Source: an uncultured Lachnospiraceae bacterium
GTDB taxonomy: Bacteria; Bacillota; Clostridia; Lachnospirales; Lachnospiraceae
NCBI GenBank assembly: GCA_946183625.1
Contig: CAMHCL010000020.1
Location: forward strand, 1-18,968
Length of the DNA: 18,968 nt
Direction of reading: 5' to 3'
The translations under genes were made by a program, and so were the position numbers. The notes below the pieces were generated by a model. It made no database searches, had not been told where the DNA came from, and worked only from the letters and a program-made list of their open reading frames with translations. Of this stretch, positions 1 through 8,259 are shown piece after piece (the first letter of the stretch is position 1; each line of letters opens with the position of its first letter).

Positions 1-81
1 GTCCGGGTGACAGTTTTTTTGGTATGCCCAAAGGATATATGTGGAGAAGTAAGGGGATATGAGAACAGGAGCGTATGACAT

Positions 82-1173
82 ATGATATCAAATCAGATAC
101 TACAAGAAACTATTGATGGGATTAAAGCTATAACCAAAACTGATCTTATAGTTATGGAGGTTGAGGGCAGACTTCTTGCAAAAACCTGTGATGACAACCC
201 TATGGATTATGAGGATGCAGTTATAGCATTTGCTGAATCAGCAGCAGAGAGTCAGTCACTGCTGGGTTATCAGTTCTTCAAGGTAACAGATGACAAGCAG
301 CTGGAGTACATAATCATGGCTAAGGGTGAGTCAGACAGTACCTACATGGTAGGTAAGATGGCTGCATTCCAGCTTCAGAGCCTGCTGGTTGCATACAAGG
401 AGAGATCCGACAAGGATAACTTCATCAAGAACCTGCTTCTTGATAATCTGCTTCTGGTTGATATATATAACAGAGCAAAGAAGCTTCACATCGATACAGA
501 TGTAAAGAGATGTGTATTTATCATAGAGACAAAGGCTGAGAAGGATAATAATGCACTGGAAACAGTCCGCAACATATTCTCAGTTAAGACGAGAGACTTC
601 ATTACTGCTGTAGACGAGAAGAATATCATCCTTGTTAAGGAAGTTAAGCCTACAGATACATATGAAGAGCTGTCCAAGACAGCAAATATCATAGTAGATA
701 TGCTCAGCACAGAGGCTATGATATCTGTTCACGTAGCATTCGGTACTATAGTAAATGAGATCAAGGAAGTATCACGTTCCTACAAGGAAGCTAAGATGGC
801 CCTTGATGTTGGTAAGATTTTCTATAGTGACAAGAATATAATTGCATACAGCAATCTGGGAATCGGCAGACTTATCTATCAGCTGCCTATACCTCTTTGC
901 CGCATGTTCATAAGGGAGATATTTGACGGCAAGTCTCCTGATGAATTTGATGATGAAACACTTACAACCATCAACAAGTTCTTTGAAAACAGCCTGAATG
1001 TATCAGAGACATCCAGACAGTTATATATCCACAGAAATACTCTTGTATACAGACTTGATAAGATTGAGAAGTCTACAGGCCTTGATCTGAGAGTGTTTGA
1101 GGATGCCATCACATTTAAGATAGCGCTTATGGTTGTTAAATATATGAAGTACATGGAGAGCATGGATTTCTAA
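82..1173 (+). CDS. CdaR/PucR-family transcriptional regulator
   Basis: A 363-residue protein built like CdaR/PucR regulators. The N-terminal ~120 residues start with an amphipathic helix and a hydrophobic strand, as in the sugar-diacid-recognition sensor domain. The middle (~130-280) fits the degenerate GGDEF-like domain of this family. The C-terminus (~305-360) is a PucR-type helix-turn-helix, with the characteristic NVSETSRQLYIHRNTLVYRL stretch followed by a long hydrophobic helix. It should be a cytoplasmic DNA-binding protein. The ATG at 82 has AGGAG about ten bases upstream. ftsE begins 37 bases after its stop on the same strand, so they may be cotranscribed; a role in regulating division or cell-wall genes is inference from position. 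The ligand is unknown, and the catabolic role typical of CdaR is not supported by the neighbours. Confidence 0.85.
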   Translation: MISNQILQETIDGIKAITKTDLIVMEVEGRLLAKTCDDNPMDYEDAVIAFAESAAESQSLLGYQFFKVTDDKQLEYIIMAKGESDSTYMVGKMAAFQLQSLLVAYKERSDKDNFIKNLLLDNLLLVDIYNRAKKLHIDTDVKRCVFIIETKAEKDNNALETVRNIFSVKTRDFITAVDEKNIILVKEVKPTDTYEELSKTANIIVDMLSTEAMISVHVAFGTIVNEIKEVSRSYKEAKMALDVGKIFYSDKNIIAYSNLGIGRLIYQLPIPLCRMFIREIFDGKSPDEFDDETLTTINKFFENSLNVSETSRQLYIHRNTLVYRLDKIEKSTGLDLRVFEDAITFKIALMVVKYMKYMESMDF

Positions 1174-1210
1174 GAAAAACCATTAAGCTGTTGAAAGGAC
1201 TCACGTAATT

Positions 1211-1897
1211 ATGATTAAGATGACAGATGTCACAATGAAGTATCCTACAGGCACAGTTGCCTTGAAGGATATCAACATTGAGATAGAGAAGGGTGAATTT
1301 GTCTTCGTTGTAGGAACATCAGGTTCCGGTAAGACTACATTTATCGAACTCCTTCTCAGAGAGCTCACACCTACAAAGGGCAAGATTGAAATAGCTGGAT
1401 ATGACTACTCCCAGATTAAGAAGAAGCAGGTTGCTTTCGTAAGAAGAAAAATAGGTGTTGTATTTCAGGATTTCCGACTTCTCAAGGATAGAACCGTATA
1501 TGAGAATGTTGCATTTGCTCAGAGAGTTATCGAAACACCTACAAAGTATATAAAGAGGCAGGTTCCTACTGTTCTCTCAATGGTTGGACTTGAGGAGAAG
1601 TTTAAGTCTTATCCTAACCAGCTGTCCGGTGGTGAGCAGCAGAGAGTAGCCTTGGCAAGAGCTATTGTTAATAAGCCTGATATTATCCTTGCTGATGAGC
1701 CTACAGGTAATCTGGATCCTAAGAATTCATGGGACATTATGAACCTGCTGGACGAGATAAATGCCAGAGGAACAACTGTAGTAGTTGTTACTCATAACAA
1801 GGAAATAGTAAATGTTATGAAGAAGAGAGTTATCACTCTCAAGAAGGGCGAAATAGTCAGCGATGTAGAGAAGGGTGGTTATATAGATGAGGATTAG
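1211..1897 (+). CDS. ftsE: Cell division ATP-binding protein FtsE
   Basis: This is the cytoplasmic ATPase of the FtsEX complex, an ABC-type mechanotransmission machine that couples ATP hydrolysis to activation of extracellular murein hydrolases at the septum. At 228 residues it has the usual FtsE length. Visible motifs are Walker A GTSGSGKT (35-42), Q-loop Gln86 in VVFQDFRLL, the ABC signature LSGGEQQR (138-145), Walker B ILADEPTGNLDP (159-170) and the H-loop His195. The ATG at 1211 is preceded by AAAGGA with an 11-base gap; a second ATG three codons later is too far from it. The end overlaps ftsX by 11 bases, typical of translational coupling. The identification is secure because ftsX follows directly. 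Confidence 0.97.
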   Translation: MIKMTDVTMKYPTGTVALKDINIEIEKGEFVFVVGTSGSGKTTFIELLLRELTPTKGKIEIAGYDYSQIKKKQVAFVRRKIGVVFQDFRLLKDRTVYENVAFAQRVIETPTKYIKRQVPTVLSMVGLEEKFKSYPNQLSGGEQQRVALARAIVNKPDIILADEPTGNLDPKNSWDIMNLLDEINARGTTVVVVTHNKEIVNVMKKRVITLKKGEIVSDVEKGGYIDED

Positions 1898-2795
1898 TTC
1901 ATTGTGGTATAGCATTAAACAAGGTCTTAAGAATATCCGCAGAAACCTTCTGTTTTCACTGGCATCAATAGGTACTATAGTTGCATGTCTGTTTATATTT
2001 GGCCTTTTTTACTGCGTAATTGTTAATTTTCGTGGAGCTATTCATAAGATAGAGAGTAGCGTGTCCATATCAGTGTTCTTCGATGAGGGTATCACAGAGG
2101 ATGCAATAAATGTAATCGGAGAGCAGATCAAAACTAGGAAAGAAGTTAATACTCTTGATTATATAGATGCTGAGACAGCATGGAAGGAATTCTCAGAGCA
2201 GACTTATGATGATCCAGAAGCAGCAAGAGCCGCTTTTGGTGATGATAATCCTCTCCAGAATTCTGCCTCATACAAGATAACTCTTACAGATGTTAGTCAG
2301 CAGGCGGATCTGGTTCAATTTCTTCAGAATATCGAGGGTGTTAGAACTGTAAAGAGTTCTACATATACAGCTGATAGTATTTCAGCTATTAATGCATTTG
2401 TGGGTTATGCTTCATTTGGTATTATCATAATACTTCTTCTCGTATCTATTTTCTTGATAAACAATACTATTACTATAGGTATTACAGTCAGAAGAGAAGA
2501 AATTGCCATTATGAAGTTAATAGGTGCAACAAATTCCTTTGTAAGAGCACCTTTTATGGTAGAGGGTGTTGTACTTGGTTTAGTGGGGTCAGTGTTACCG
2601 CTTATACTTCTGTATTTTCTGTATGAAGCTGTCATAAACTATATAGCAGGCCGTTTTACTATACTTCAGAGCCTGTTTGAGTTTGCGACTTCTGCACAGA
2701 TTTTCAGAATTCTTGCGCCGGTGACTATAATTATAGGTATTGGAATTGGTCTTTTTGGATCATTAATAACAACAAGAAAACATTTAAAGGTATAA
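1887..2795 (+). CDS. ftsX: Cell division permease-like protein FtsX
   Basis: FtsX is the membrane subunit of FtsEX. It transmits FtsE ATPase cycling to an extracellular coiled-coil hydrolase through its large external loop rather than transporting a substrate. The 302-residue protein shows the expected topology: a short cytoplasmic start (SLWYSIKQGLKNIRRN), a first membrane helix (~22-46), an extracellular domain (~47-170), and three more helices near 172-195, 222-250 and 272-296. TVRREEIAIMKLIGATN before the third helix is the cytoplasmic loop conserved in FtsX/MacB permeases. The start codon lies inside the end of ftsE (11-base overlap). Only three bases separate its stop from the M23 hydrolase gene, which fits a functional trio. 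Confidence 0.96.
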   Translation: MRISSLWYSIKQGLKNIRRNLLFSLASIGTIVACLFIFGLFYCVIVNFRGAIHKIESSVSISVFFDEGITEDAINVIGEQIKTRKEVNTLDYIDAETAWKEFSEQTYDDPEAARAAFGDDNPLQNSASYKITLTDVSQQADLVQFLQNIEGVRTVKSSTYTADSISAINAFVGYASFGIIIILLLVSIFLINNTITIGITVRREEIAIMKLIGATNSFVRAPFMVEGVVLGLVGSVLPLILLYFLYEAVINYIAGRFTILQSLFEFATSAQIFRILAPVTIIIGIGIGLFGSLITTRKHLKV

Positions 2796-2798
2796 AGT

Positions 2799-4289
2799 AT
2801 GAGAAAACATTACTATACAATACTCATGTGTATAGTAGGTCTTCTGGCGGGTGTTGGCCTGTCAGGTTCTGTTAGCTATGGTGCAGAAATAAGACCAAAA
2901 ACAGTCATTCAAAAAGATGTTGACACGGCTTCGCCTTCTGATAGTACAGAAGATACAACTCAGGAAACTACTACTGAAAGTGGGGAAAGCAGCACTCCTT
3001 CTACATCAGGAAATGGTTCCAGTACGGTCACTGTTGTTCCCGGTACTATAAACTACAATGGTCTTACTATCTTTAATAATGAGGCTATTGCAGGTTTGAC
3101 AGAGCAATATAATAAGACTCAGGAAGAAAAACGAGAAGTCCAACAGAATCTTAATATTATGCTTACTAATCAGAATGACTTTATAGAACTATTACATGAG
3201 TTGGATGACATGATAATTGAATATCAGGACAAGCTGGATGTTCTTGAAGAAAAGAAACAGATTGCTGCTAATACAACGGTTGCTCTTCAAGATAGTCTTG
3301 AAAAGGCACAAGCTGAAGAAGATGCTCAGGTTGAGAAAGTTAAAAGCCATATAAAGAGTGAGTATGAGAATGGTACTTATACTTATATGGATGCTCTTTT
3401 TAACGCAGTAGATTATACGGATATTGTTAATAAAACGGAGTATATTCAGGCTGTTGACAGATATGATGAGCAGCTTCTTACAGACTTGAGAGATAAGAGA
3501 CAGCTGATAGCCGACAAAAAAGCTCTTCTTGAGATGCTTACTTCTGATATTGGTACATTACAGCTGGCTTACGAAGAAGAGCAGGATACACTTGAACTGT
3601 TATCATTAACAAAAGAAGAGCAGATTAAAGAATATCAGAAGGAAATAGATAGTAAAAAAGCAGAACTTGCTGCTATTGAAGCTCTTGAGAGACAGCAGAC
3701 TGCACAGATATCACAGATTGAGTCCAGCTACAGAGCACAGCTGTTCAGCATGAATGTAGTTGCAAGACAGTATAATGGCGATAAATTCCTGTGGCCTATG
3801 CCTGCAGGAACTGAAATATCATCATATTACGGACCTCGTGAAGCTCCTACTGCAGGTGCAACCACATACCATAGAGGTATAGATATACCTTGTCCTGAAG
3901 GAAGTGAAGTTATAGCTGTTGCGCCAGGCCAGGTTATCTATGTTGGATATCTGGGCAATGGTGGTAATGCCGTAATTGTCGATCACGGAAGTGGTATATC
4001 TACATGTTATTTCCACCTATCATCATTTAATTGTGCGGTAGGTCAGTCAGTAACAGCAGGACAGGTAATAGCATTATCAGGAAATACTGGTGTATCCACT
4101 GGACCACACTTACATTTCGCAGTCAGAGTTGATGGCGAGTATGTCAATCCTCTTTCATATTATGATAATATCAGTCAGCCAGCTGGCAGTGGTTCAGAAT
4201 CGGGAGGAAATACTCCTGCTCCTGAGACTCCTGAAGAGCCGACAACAGAGGAAAGTACAACTGAACAACAGAGTTCCAATACGGAATAA
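2799..4289 (+). CDS. Secreted coiled-coil M23 murein hydrolase, FtsEX partner
   Basis: A 496-residue exported peptidoglycan hydrolase of the EnvC/PcsB-like type. Residues 1-29 form a signal peptide (hydrophobic ILMCIVGLLAGVGLSG, cleavage near SYGA). Residues 40-80 are Ser/Thr/Glu-rich. Residues ~95-315 are charged, Gln-rich coiled coil. Residues ~330-455 are a LytM/M23 metallopeptidase domain, and the last ~40 residues are a Pro/Thr/Glu tail. Zn and catalytic residues look intact: H358 and D362 (HRGID), H406 (YFHLSS) and HLH at 437-439. It should therefore be an active endopeptidase, unlike E. coli EnvC, which only activates amidases. The gene starts three bases after ftsX, and FtsEX is known to control such coiled-coil hydrolases. 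Whether it corresponds to PcsB, CwlO or EnvC by orthology cannot be settled here; the M23 fold argues against the CHAP/NlpC types. Confidence 0.92.
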   Translation: MRKHYYTILMCIVGLLAGVGLSGSVSYGAEIRPKTVIQKDVDTASPSDSTEDTTQETTTESGESSTPSTSGNGSSTVTVVPGTINYNGLTIFNNEAIAGLTEQYNKTQEEKREVQQNLNIMLTNQNDFIELLHELDDMIIEYQDKLDVLEEKKQIAANTTVALQDSLEKAQAEEDAQVEKVKSHIKSEYENGTYTYMDALFNAVDYTDIVNKTEYIQAVDRYDEQLLTDLRDKRQLIADKKALLEMLTSDIGTLQLAYEEEQDTLELLSLTKEEQIKEYQKEIDSKKAELAAIEALERQQTAQISQIESSYRAQLFSMNVVARQYNGDKFLWPMPAGTEISSYYGPREAPTAGATTYHRGIDIPCPEGSEVIAVAPGQVIYVGYLGNGGNAVIVDHGSGISTCYFHLSSFNCAVGQSVTAGQVIALSGNTGVSTGPHLHFAVRVDGEYVNPLSYYDNISQPAGSGSESGGNTPAPETPEEPTTEESTTEQQSSNTE

Positions 4290-4298
4290 TACGAATCT

Positions 4299-4339
4299 AA
4301 CTGTTCACCGGAGATGATACATTTCACCGGTGGACAGTT
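4299..4339 (+). terminator. Hairpin between hydrolase and ctpA, possible attenuator
   Basis: A 13-bp stem (4299-4311 pairing with 4327-4339; twelve Watson-Crick pairs and one G-U) encloses a 15-base loop, ten bases after the hydrolase stop. The following TACTTCTTTTAT is only moderately T-rich, so this may be a partial terminator, an mRNA-stabilising structure or a processing site that lowers ctpA-guaA expression relative to ftsEX. The hairpin is seen; its role is inferred. Confidence 0.6.
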
Positions 4340-4370
4340 TACTTCTTTTATAAATGGGAGATGACGTAAA

Positions 4371-5675
4371 ATGTACAACAGAAAGGCACGTATGTGCTAT
4401 AAGATGGTAGCAGGACTCATGGTAATGGGGCTGCTGACCGGATGTGGTGCTGGTAAGGATAATAACACCACAAACACAGAAACAAGTGAGTCTGTACCAG
4501 GTGGGACACAGACTTCAACAACAACTGATGCTGAGAAGAGTCAGAAAAAATTCGATGAAAACAGCAAGGAAACCAGGAAGAAAACTGCTGAGATTGAGGG
4601 AATATTGGATAAATATTTCTATTTCGATCAGGATTCTGAAAAGAGAGATGAGGCTTATTATGACGGCTTAATGAAGGGACTGGATGATCCGTATTCGGTG
4701 TACTATACACCTGAAGAGTTTAAGCAGAAGCAGATATCTGAATCTGGAACATTTGCCGGAATAGGTGCTGTTGTTTCAAAGAGCAAAGAAGATAATACTA
4801 TTTTTATAGTTGAGCCGAAGAAGGACAGTGGTGCTGAGAAGGCTGGTCTGGAAGCGGAAGATGTGATCGTACAGATTGACGATTTCGAACTTACAACTGA
4901 AACAACCCTGGAAGAGGCTGTAAGTAAGATGAGAGGTGAAGAGGGTACGGTCGTTCATCTCAAAGTCTATCGTGAAAGTATTAATGATTTTATAGAAGTT
5001 GATATCACCAGAGCTATATATGAGGAAGAATCTGTTGCTTATGAAATGCTCGAGGGTACAAATATAGCTTATATGGATATCAGCAATTTTGCTGAGAATA
5101 CACCTGACCAGTTCAAGGAACAGTTAGATGAGATAGAGGGCAAGAATGTTGACGGCATCATAATGGACCTTAGGGGCAACCCAGGTGGAAGTCTTAAGGC
5201 TGTTCTGATCATGCTCGATTATATAATTGGAGATAGTGAACTGGCTGATAATTGCCAGACTCCGGGACTATTGGTAGAGACGAAGGACAAGAATGATGTG
5301 GTTATGGACAATTACATATGTTCTGATGGACATGCAATTGATGGAATCCCAATGGTAGTTCTGGTAAATGGAAACAGTGCCAGTGCATCTGAAATCTTCG
5401 CAGGTTGTATGCAGGATTACGGCAGAGGAACTATAGTTGGTGAACAGACATATGGAAAGGGTATCGTTCAGAATATAATTCCACTCAGTGATGGTTCTGC
5501 AATCAAGATTACTATTGCAAAATATTTCCTGCCATCAGGCAGAGATATTCATACATATGGTATTGAACCTGATGTTAAGGCAGAGATATCAGAAGAACAT
5601 ATGAAACTCAAAGTTCTCGAAGTTGAGGATGATGATCAGTTACAAGCTGGTATAAAGGTAATTGAAGGAGAATAA
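4371..5675 (+). CDS. ctpA: Lipoprotein S41 C-terminal processing peptidase (CtpA)
   Basis: A periplasm/wall-side serine protease of the S41 (CtpA/CtpB/Prc) family, 434 residues. The N-terminus has a lipobox (LLTGC, Cys25), so it should be a membrane-anchored lipoprotein; a Thr/Ser/Asn-rich linker follows. A PDZ domain spans ~118-205 (GTFAGIGAVV start, KAGLEAEDVIVQID). The protease core ~225-410 has MDLRGNPGGSL at 265-275, the serine motif GNSASASEIF with nucleophile likely Ser338, and Lys363 in YGKGIVQ, giving the 25-residue Ser-Lys spacing seen in E. coli Prc. GGGAG lies ten bases upstream of the start. Relatives in other bacteria degrade or process cell-wall hydrolases, so acting on the neighbouring M23 protein is plausible but unproven. 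Confidence 0.93.
   Translation: MYNRKARMCYKMVAGLMVMGLLTGCGAGKDNNTTNTETSESVPGGTQTSTTTDAEKSQKKFDENSKETRKKTAEIEGILDKYFYFDQDSEKRDEAYYDGLMKGLDDPYSVYYTPEEFKQKQISESGTFAGIGAVVSKSKEDNTIFIVEPKKDSGAEKAGLEAEDVIVQIDDFELTTETTLEEAVSKMRGEEGTVVHLKVYRESINDFIEVDITRAIYEEESVAYEMLEGTNIAYMDISNFAENTPDQFKEQLDEIEGKNVDGIIMDLRGNPGGSLKAVLIMLDYIIGDSELADNCQTPGLLVETKDKNDVVMDNYICSDGHAIDGIPMVVLVNGNSASASEIFAGCMQDYGRGTIVGEQTYGKGIVQNIIPLSDGSAIKITIAKYFLPSGRDIHTYGIEPDVKAEISEEHMKLKVLEVEDDDQLQAGIKVIEGE
5664..5670 (+). promoter_or_regulatory. Ribosome binding site fixing the guaA start
   Basis: GAAGGAG sits inside the last codons of ctpA, six bases before ATG 5677. It supports that ATG over the in-frame TTG at 5662, and suggests guaA translation is coupled to ctpA termination. 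Confidence 0.8.
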
Positions 5676-5676
5676 T

Positions 5677-7233
5677 ATGAAGGATAAGGAATTAATAGTA
5701 GTCCTGGATTTTGGTGGACAGTATAATCAGCTGATTGCCAGAAGAGTTAGAGAATGCAATGTATATGCAGAAGTTCATCCATATACCATACCTCTGGAAG
5801 AGCTGAAGGCTATGAATCCGAAGGGAATTATTTTTACAGGTGGTCCTAACAGTGTGTTCCTGGAGACATCACCTTCTTACAGTAAGGAAATATTTGACCT
5901 CGGTGTTCCTGTCCTTGGTATCTGCTATGGTGCACAGCTTATGGCACATTTGCTAGGTGGAAAGGTTGCTACTGCCCCTGTTAGTGAATATGGTAGAACA
6001 AAGACTAACATCATAGGTAAATCCAAACTGTTTAGTGGCATTCCAAATAAGCTTTCATCATGGATGAGTCATACAGATTATATAGCAGAAGCTCCAGAAG
6101 GATTTGTTGTTACTGCTAATACGGATGATTGTCCTGTGGCAGGAATGGAGAATGCTGAGAAGGGCTTCTACGCAGTTCAGTTCCATCCGGAAGTAAATCA
6201 TACAGAACATGGATCATTCATCTTACGCAATTTTGTAATTAATGTATGCGGCTGCAGTGGCTGTTGGAAGATGGATTCCTTTGTTGAAACTGCAGTAGAG
6301 GAACTTAGAGAAAAGATTGGCGATGGCAAGGTTCTGTGTGCTCTTTCAGGTGGTGTTGATTCATCTGTAGCAGCAGTGCTTCTGTCAAAGGCTGTGGGAA
6401 AGCAGCTGACTTGTGTATTCGTAGACCATGGTCTTCTTCGCAAGGATGAGGGAGATGAGGTTGAGGCTATCTTCGGACCTAAGGGTAATTATGAATTAAA
6501 CTTTATCAGAGTAAATGCTCAGCACAGATTCTATGAGAAGCTTGCCGGAGTAACAGACCCTGAGAAGAAGAGACATATAATCGGTGAAGAATTCATCAGA
6601 GTTTTTGAGGAAGAAGCCAAGAAGATTGGCACAGTGGATTTCCTTGCACAGGGAACCATCTATCCTGATGTTATAGAGTCCGGCCTTGGTGATTCAGCAG
6701 TTATTAAGTCACATCATAATGTTGGTGGACTCCCTGATCATGTTGATTTCAAGGATATCGTTGAACCGCTCAGAATGCTCTTCAAGGATGAGGTTCGCAA
6801 GTGTGGTCTTGAGCTGGGAATTCCTGATTATCTGGTATTCCGTCAGCCATTCCCTGGACCGGGACTTGGAGTTCGTATTATAGATGAGATCACACCAGAT
6901 AAGGTTCGTATAGTACAGGAAGCAGACGCGATATATAGAGAGGAAGTAGATGCTGCTGTCAGAGATGGCAAGATCCACAATCCGCCAAATCAGTATTTTG
7001 CAGCTCTCTCAAACCTTCGTTCAGTTGGAGTCATGGGCGATTTCAGAACATTTGACTACGCTGTCGTACTACGTGCAGTCAACACATCAGATTTCATGAC
7101 AGCTGACTGCTGTGATATACCTTTTGAGGTTCTTCAGAAATGTATGAATAGGATCATCAATGAGGTTAAGGGCGTAAACAGAGTAATGTATGATCTTACA
7201 TCCAAGCCGCCTGGAACGATTGAACTCCTATAG
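5677..7233 (+). CDS. guaA: GMP synthase (glutamine-hydrolysing)
   Basis: Converts XMP to GMP using ATP and glutamine, the last step of de novo GMP synthesis; cytoplasmic. The 518-residue protein is full length. The class I glutamine amidotransferase domain (1-~195) has the nucleophile Cys83 in GICYGAQ and the His170/Glu172 pair in FHPEV. The ATP-pyrophosphatase domain has the P-loop SGGVDSS (224-230). The C-terminal dimerisation domain carries RQPFPGPGLGVRI and ends in KPPGTIELL, close to the usual family terminus. The start at 5677 is chosen on its ribosome binding site. The gene begins one base after the ctpA stop, an unusual position for a purine gene, and is followed by a strong terminator. 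No purine riboswitch was recognised upstream. Confidence 0.98.
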   Translation: MKDKELIVVLDFGGQYNQLIARRVRECNVYAEVHPYTIPLEELKAMNPKGIIFTGGPNSVFLETSPSYSKEIFDLGVPVLGICYGAQLMAHLLGGKVATAPVSEYGRTKTNIIGKSKLFSGIPNKLSSWMSHTDYIAEAPEGFVVTANTDDCPVAGMENAEKGFYAVQFHPEVNHTEHGSFILRNFVINVCGCSGCWKMDSFVETAVEELREKIGDGKVLCALSGGVDSSVAAVLLSKAVGKQLTCVFVDHGLLRKDEGDEVEAIFGPKGNYELNFIRVNAQHRFYEKLAGVTDPEKKRHIIGEEFIRVFEEEAKKIGTVDFLAQGTIYPDVIESGLGDSAVIKSHHNVGGLPDHVDFKDIVEPLRMLFKDEVRKCGLELGIPDYLVFRQPFPGPGLGVRIIDEITPDKVRIVQEADAIYREEVDAAVRDGKIHNPPNQYFAALSNLRSVGVMGDFRTFDYAVVLRAVNTSDFMTADCCDIPFEVLQKCMNRIINEVKGVNRVMYDLTSKPPGTIELL

Positions 7234-7238
7234 TAAAC

Positions 7239-7283
7239 AAGAGCTCGCAGAAGCCCTAAATTGGGCACATCGCGAGCTTTTTT
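7239..7283 (+). terminator. Intrinsic terminator after guaA
   Basis: A 7-bp GC-rich outer stem (AGCTCGC 7242-7248 with GCGAGCT 7272-7278) and an inner GCCC/GGGC stem (7253-7256 with 7263-7266) form a two-part hairpin, followed directly by a run of T to 7283. It starts within ten bases of the guaA stop and is a textbook Rho-independent terminator closing region 1. Confidence 0.92.
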
Positions 7284-7505
7284 GATGCCTTGAGGTATTG
7301 GGATGGTACTAAAAGATAACAGATTGGCATTGTATTGATCGTAGCATCATTTTACTTGGCAAGAGTATGGAATAAACTGAAAAATAAAATTATTGTGAAG
7401 GTTAAAAAATAGAATGAATGTAGATAACAAAAACATTGAAGATGTTTCTGATAGACAGTCGTAAAAATCAAAATTAAGAACATCTGCTTATTACTTATAG
7501 TAACA
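7284..7505. other. AT-rich spacer without a convincing gene
   Basis: About 220 bases after the guaA terminator and before the next promoter. One plus-strand open stretch (7320-7412) would encode a hydrophobic then lysine-rich short peptide from a TTG at 7335 (25 residues), but no ribosome binding site is visible. A 16-residue ATG frame (7414-7464) follows, also without a site. No RNA gene or repeat was recognised. Confidence 0.5.
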
Positions 7506-7533
7506 TTGAATCTGAGTAGTTCTGTGTTATACT
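7506..7533 (+). promoter_or_regulatory. SigA-type extended -10 promoter for the 7574 gene
   Basis: A -35 candidate TTGAAT (7506-7511) lies 16 bases before TATACT (7528-7533), which is preceded by TG at 7525-7526, an extended -10. Transcription would start near 7540, about 34 bases before the ATG at 7574, and would read that gene and probably the downstream glycoside-hydrolase-like gene. Confidence 0.75.
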
Positions 7534-7573
7534 CTTATTGCTAGGTACAATAAAGAGCTAGGAGGATAATGAA

Positions 7574-8224
7574 ATGGGTTTGTTCAGTAAGGCGAAAGCA
7601 TATTGGGAAGAAGGCAAAGAGCGTCAGAGATTATATGACGAAAGAAGAATGCATGAAAGAGAGCGGGACTCCAGACGTCCTAGCATTACAAGTCTCAGAT
7701 TTGTCACACTGAATCCGGCAATCGCAGATTCTCCTAACCTTGTGAAGCTAAAGGTGAAAGATAAAAAAGCTAAAGAGATGTTCCTCGATTGTATCAGATC
7801 AGGAAGAGCCAGCTTCGCTGAAGTATTGGCAATAGATAGCACATTAATTAAAATAGATGAAGAAAATACAGGTTTTGATTCTGATTATATTAAGCTGATA
7901 TTTCGCTGCTATGTCAAGGTGGCGGATTTAAATGGTACAGTTTATAAAGAAATTGTTTTATCATCCAGAGAAAAACAGCCTGTTGATTGGAATAGAAATA
8001 TAGATTGGCAGAAAGCGGAAAATCCGGATGTTGTTAAGGTGACAGATTATCCTCATGTATATATCCTGCATTATTATCTAGGAGATAAACCGTACTATAT
8101 GCTGGTAGACAATGCAGAATTCAACAACCTGGCGCTGATACTTGGAAGAGTCAGATTCGTTACATATTACAAGAACCTGACACCTTTGGAACTGGACGAG
8201 GATTGTTGTTGCTGGTGGAACTAG
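7574..8224 (+). CDS. Uncharacterised protein with Cys-Cys-Cys-Trp-Trp C-terminus
   Basis: I do not recognise the family. The 216-residue protein has a highly charged, helix-prone N-terminus (~1-45, many Arg/Lys/Glu) and then alternating hydrophobic strands and charged loops (~50-205) suggesting an alpha/beta or beta-rich soluble domain. There is no signal peptide and no membrane segment. The very C-terminus reads DEDCCCWWN, a Cys-triplet plus two Trp, which is odd for a cytoplasmic protein and could be a metal- or thiol-reactive tail. AGGAGG at 7560-7565 lies eight bases before the ATG, and a good promoter stands upstream, so the gene is very likely expressed. The next gene follows after 35 bases on the same strand. 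Real gene: confident. Function: unknown. Confidence 0.8.
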   Translation: MGLFSKAKAYWEEGKERQRLYDERRMHERERDSRRPSITSLRFVTLNPAIADSPNLVKLKVKDKKAKEMFLDCIRSGRASFAEVLAIDSTLIKIDEENTGFDSDYIKLIFRCYVKVADLNGTVYKEIVLSSREKQPVDWNRNIDWQKAENPDVVKVTDYPHVYILHYYLGDKPYYMLVDNAEFNNLALILGRVRFVTYYKNLTPLELDEDCCCWWN

Positions 8225-8231
8225 TTTTAAA

Positions 8232-8243
8232 TATCTTAAGATA
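8232..8243. repeat. 12-bp perfect palindrome
   Basis: TATCTTAAGATA in the 35-base gap between the two genes. It is a perfect dyad without a T-run, so it is a weak hairpin or possible operator; it could also be chance in AT-rich sequence. Confidence 0.35.
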
Positions 8244-8259
8244 AAGCAGGAACGAGTAT

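Noticed and set aside
1..30. CCGGGTGACAG followed by a T-run at the left edge, like the end of an upstream terminator
   Set aside because: The left arm of any hairpin lies outside the window, so it cannot be supported.
5662..5676. Longer guaA with a TTG start
   Set aside because: It would begin at the ribosome binding site itself; the ATG at 5677 has ideal spacing and gives the normal family N-terminus.
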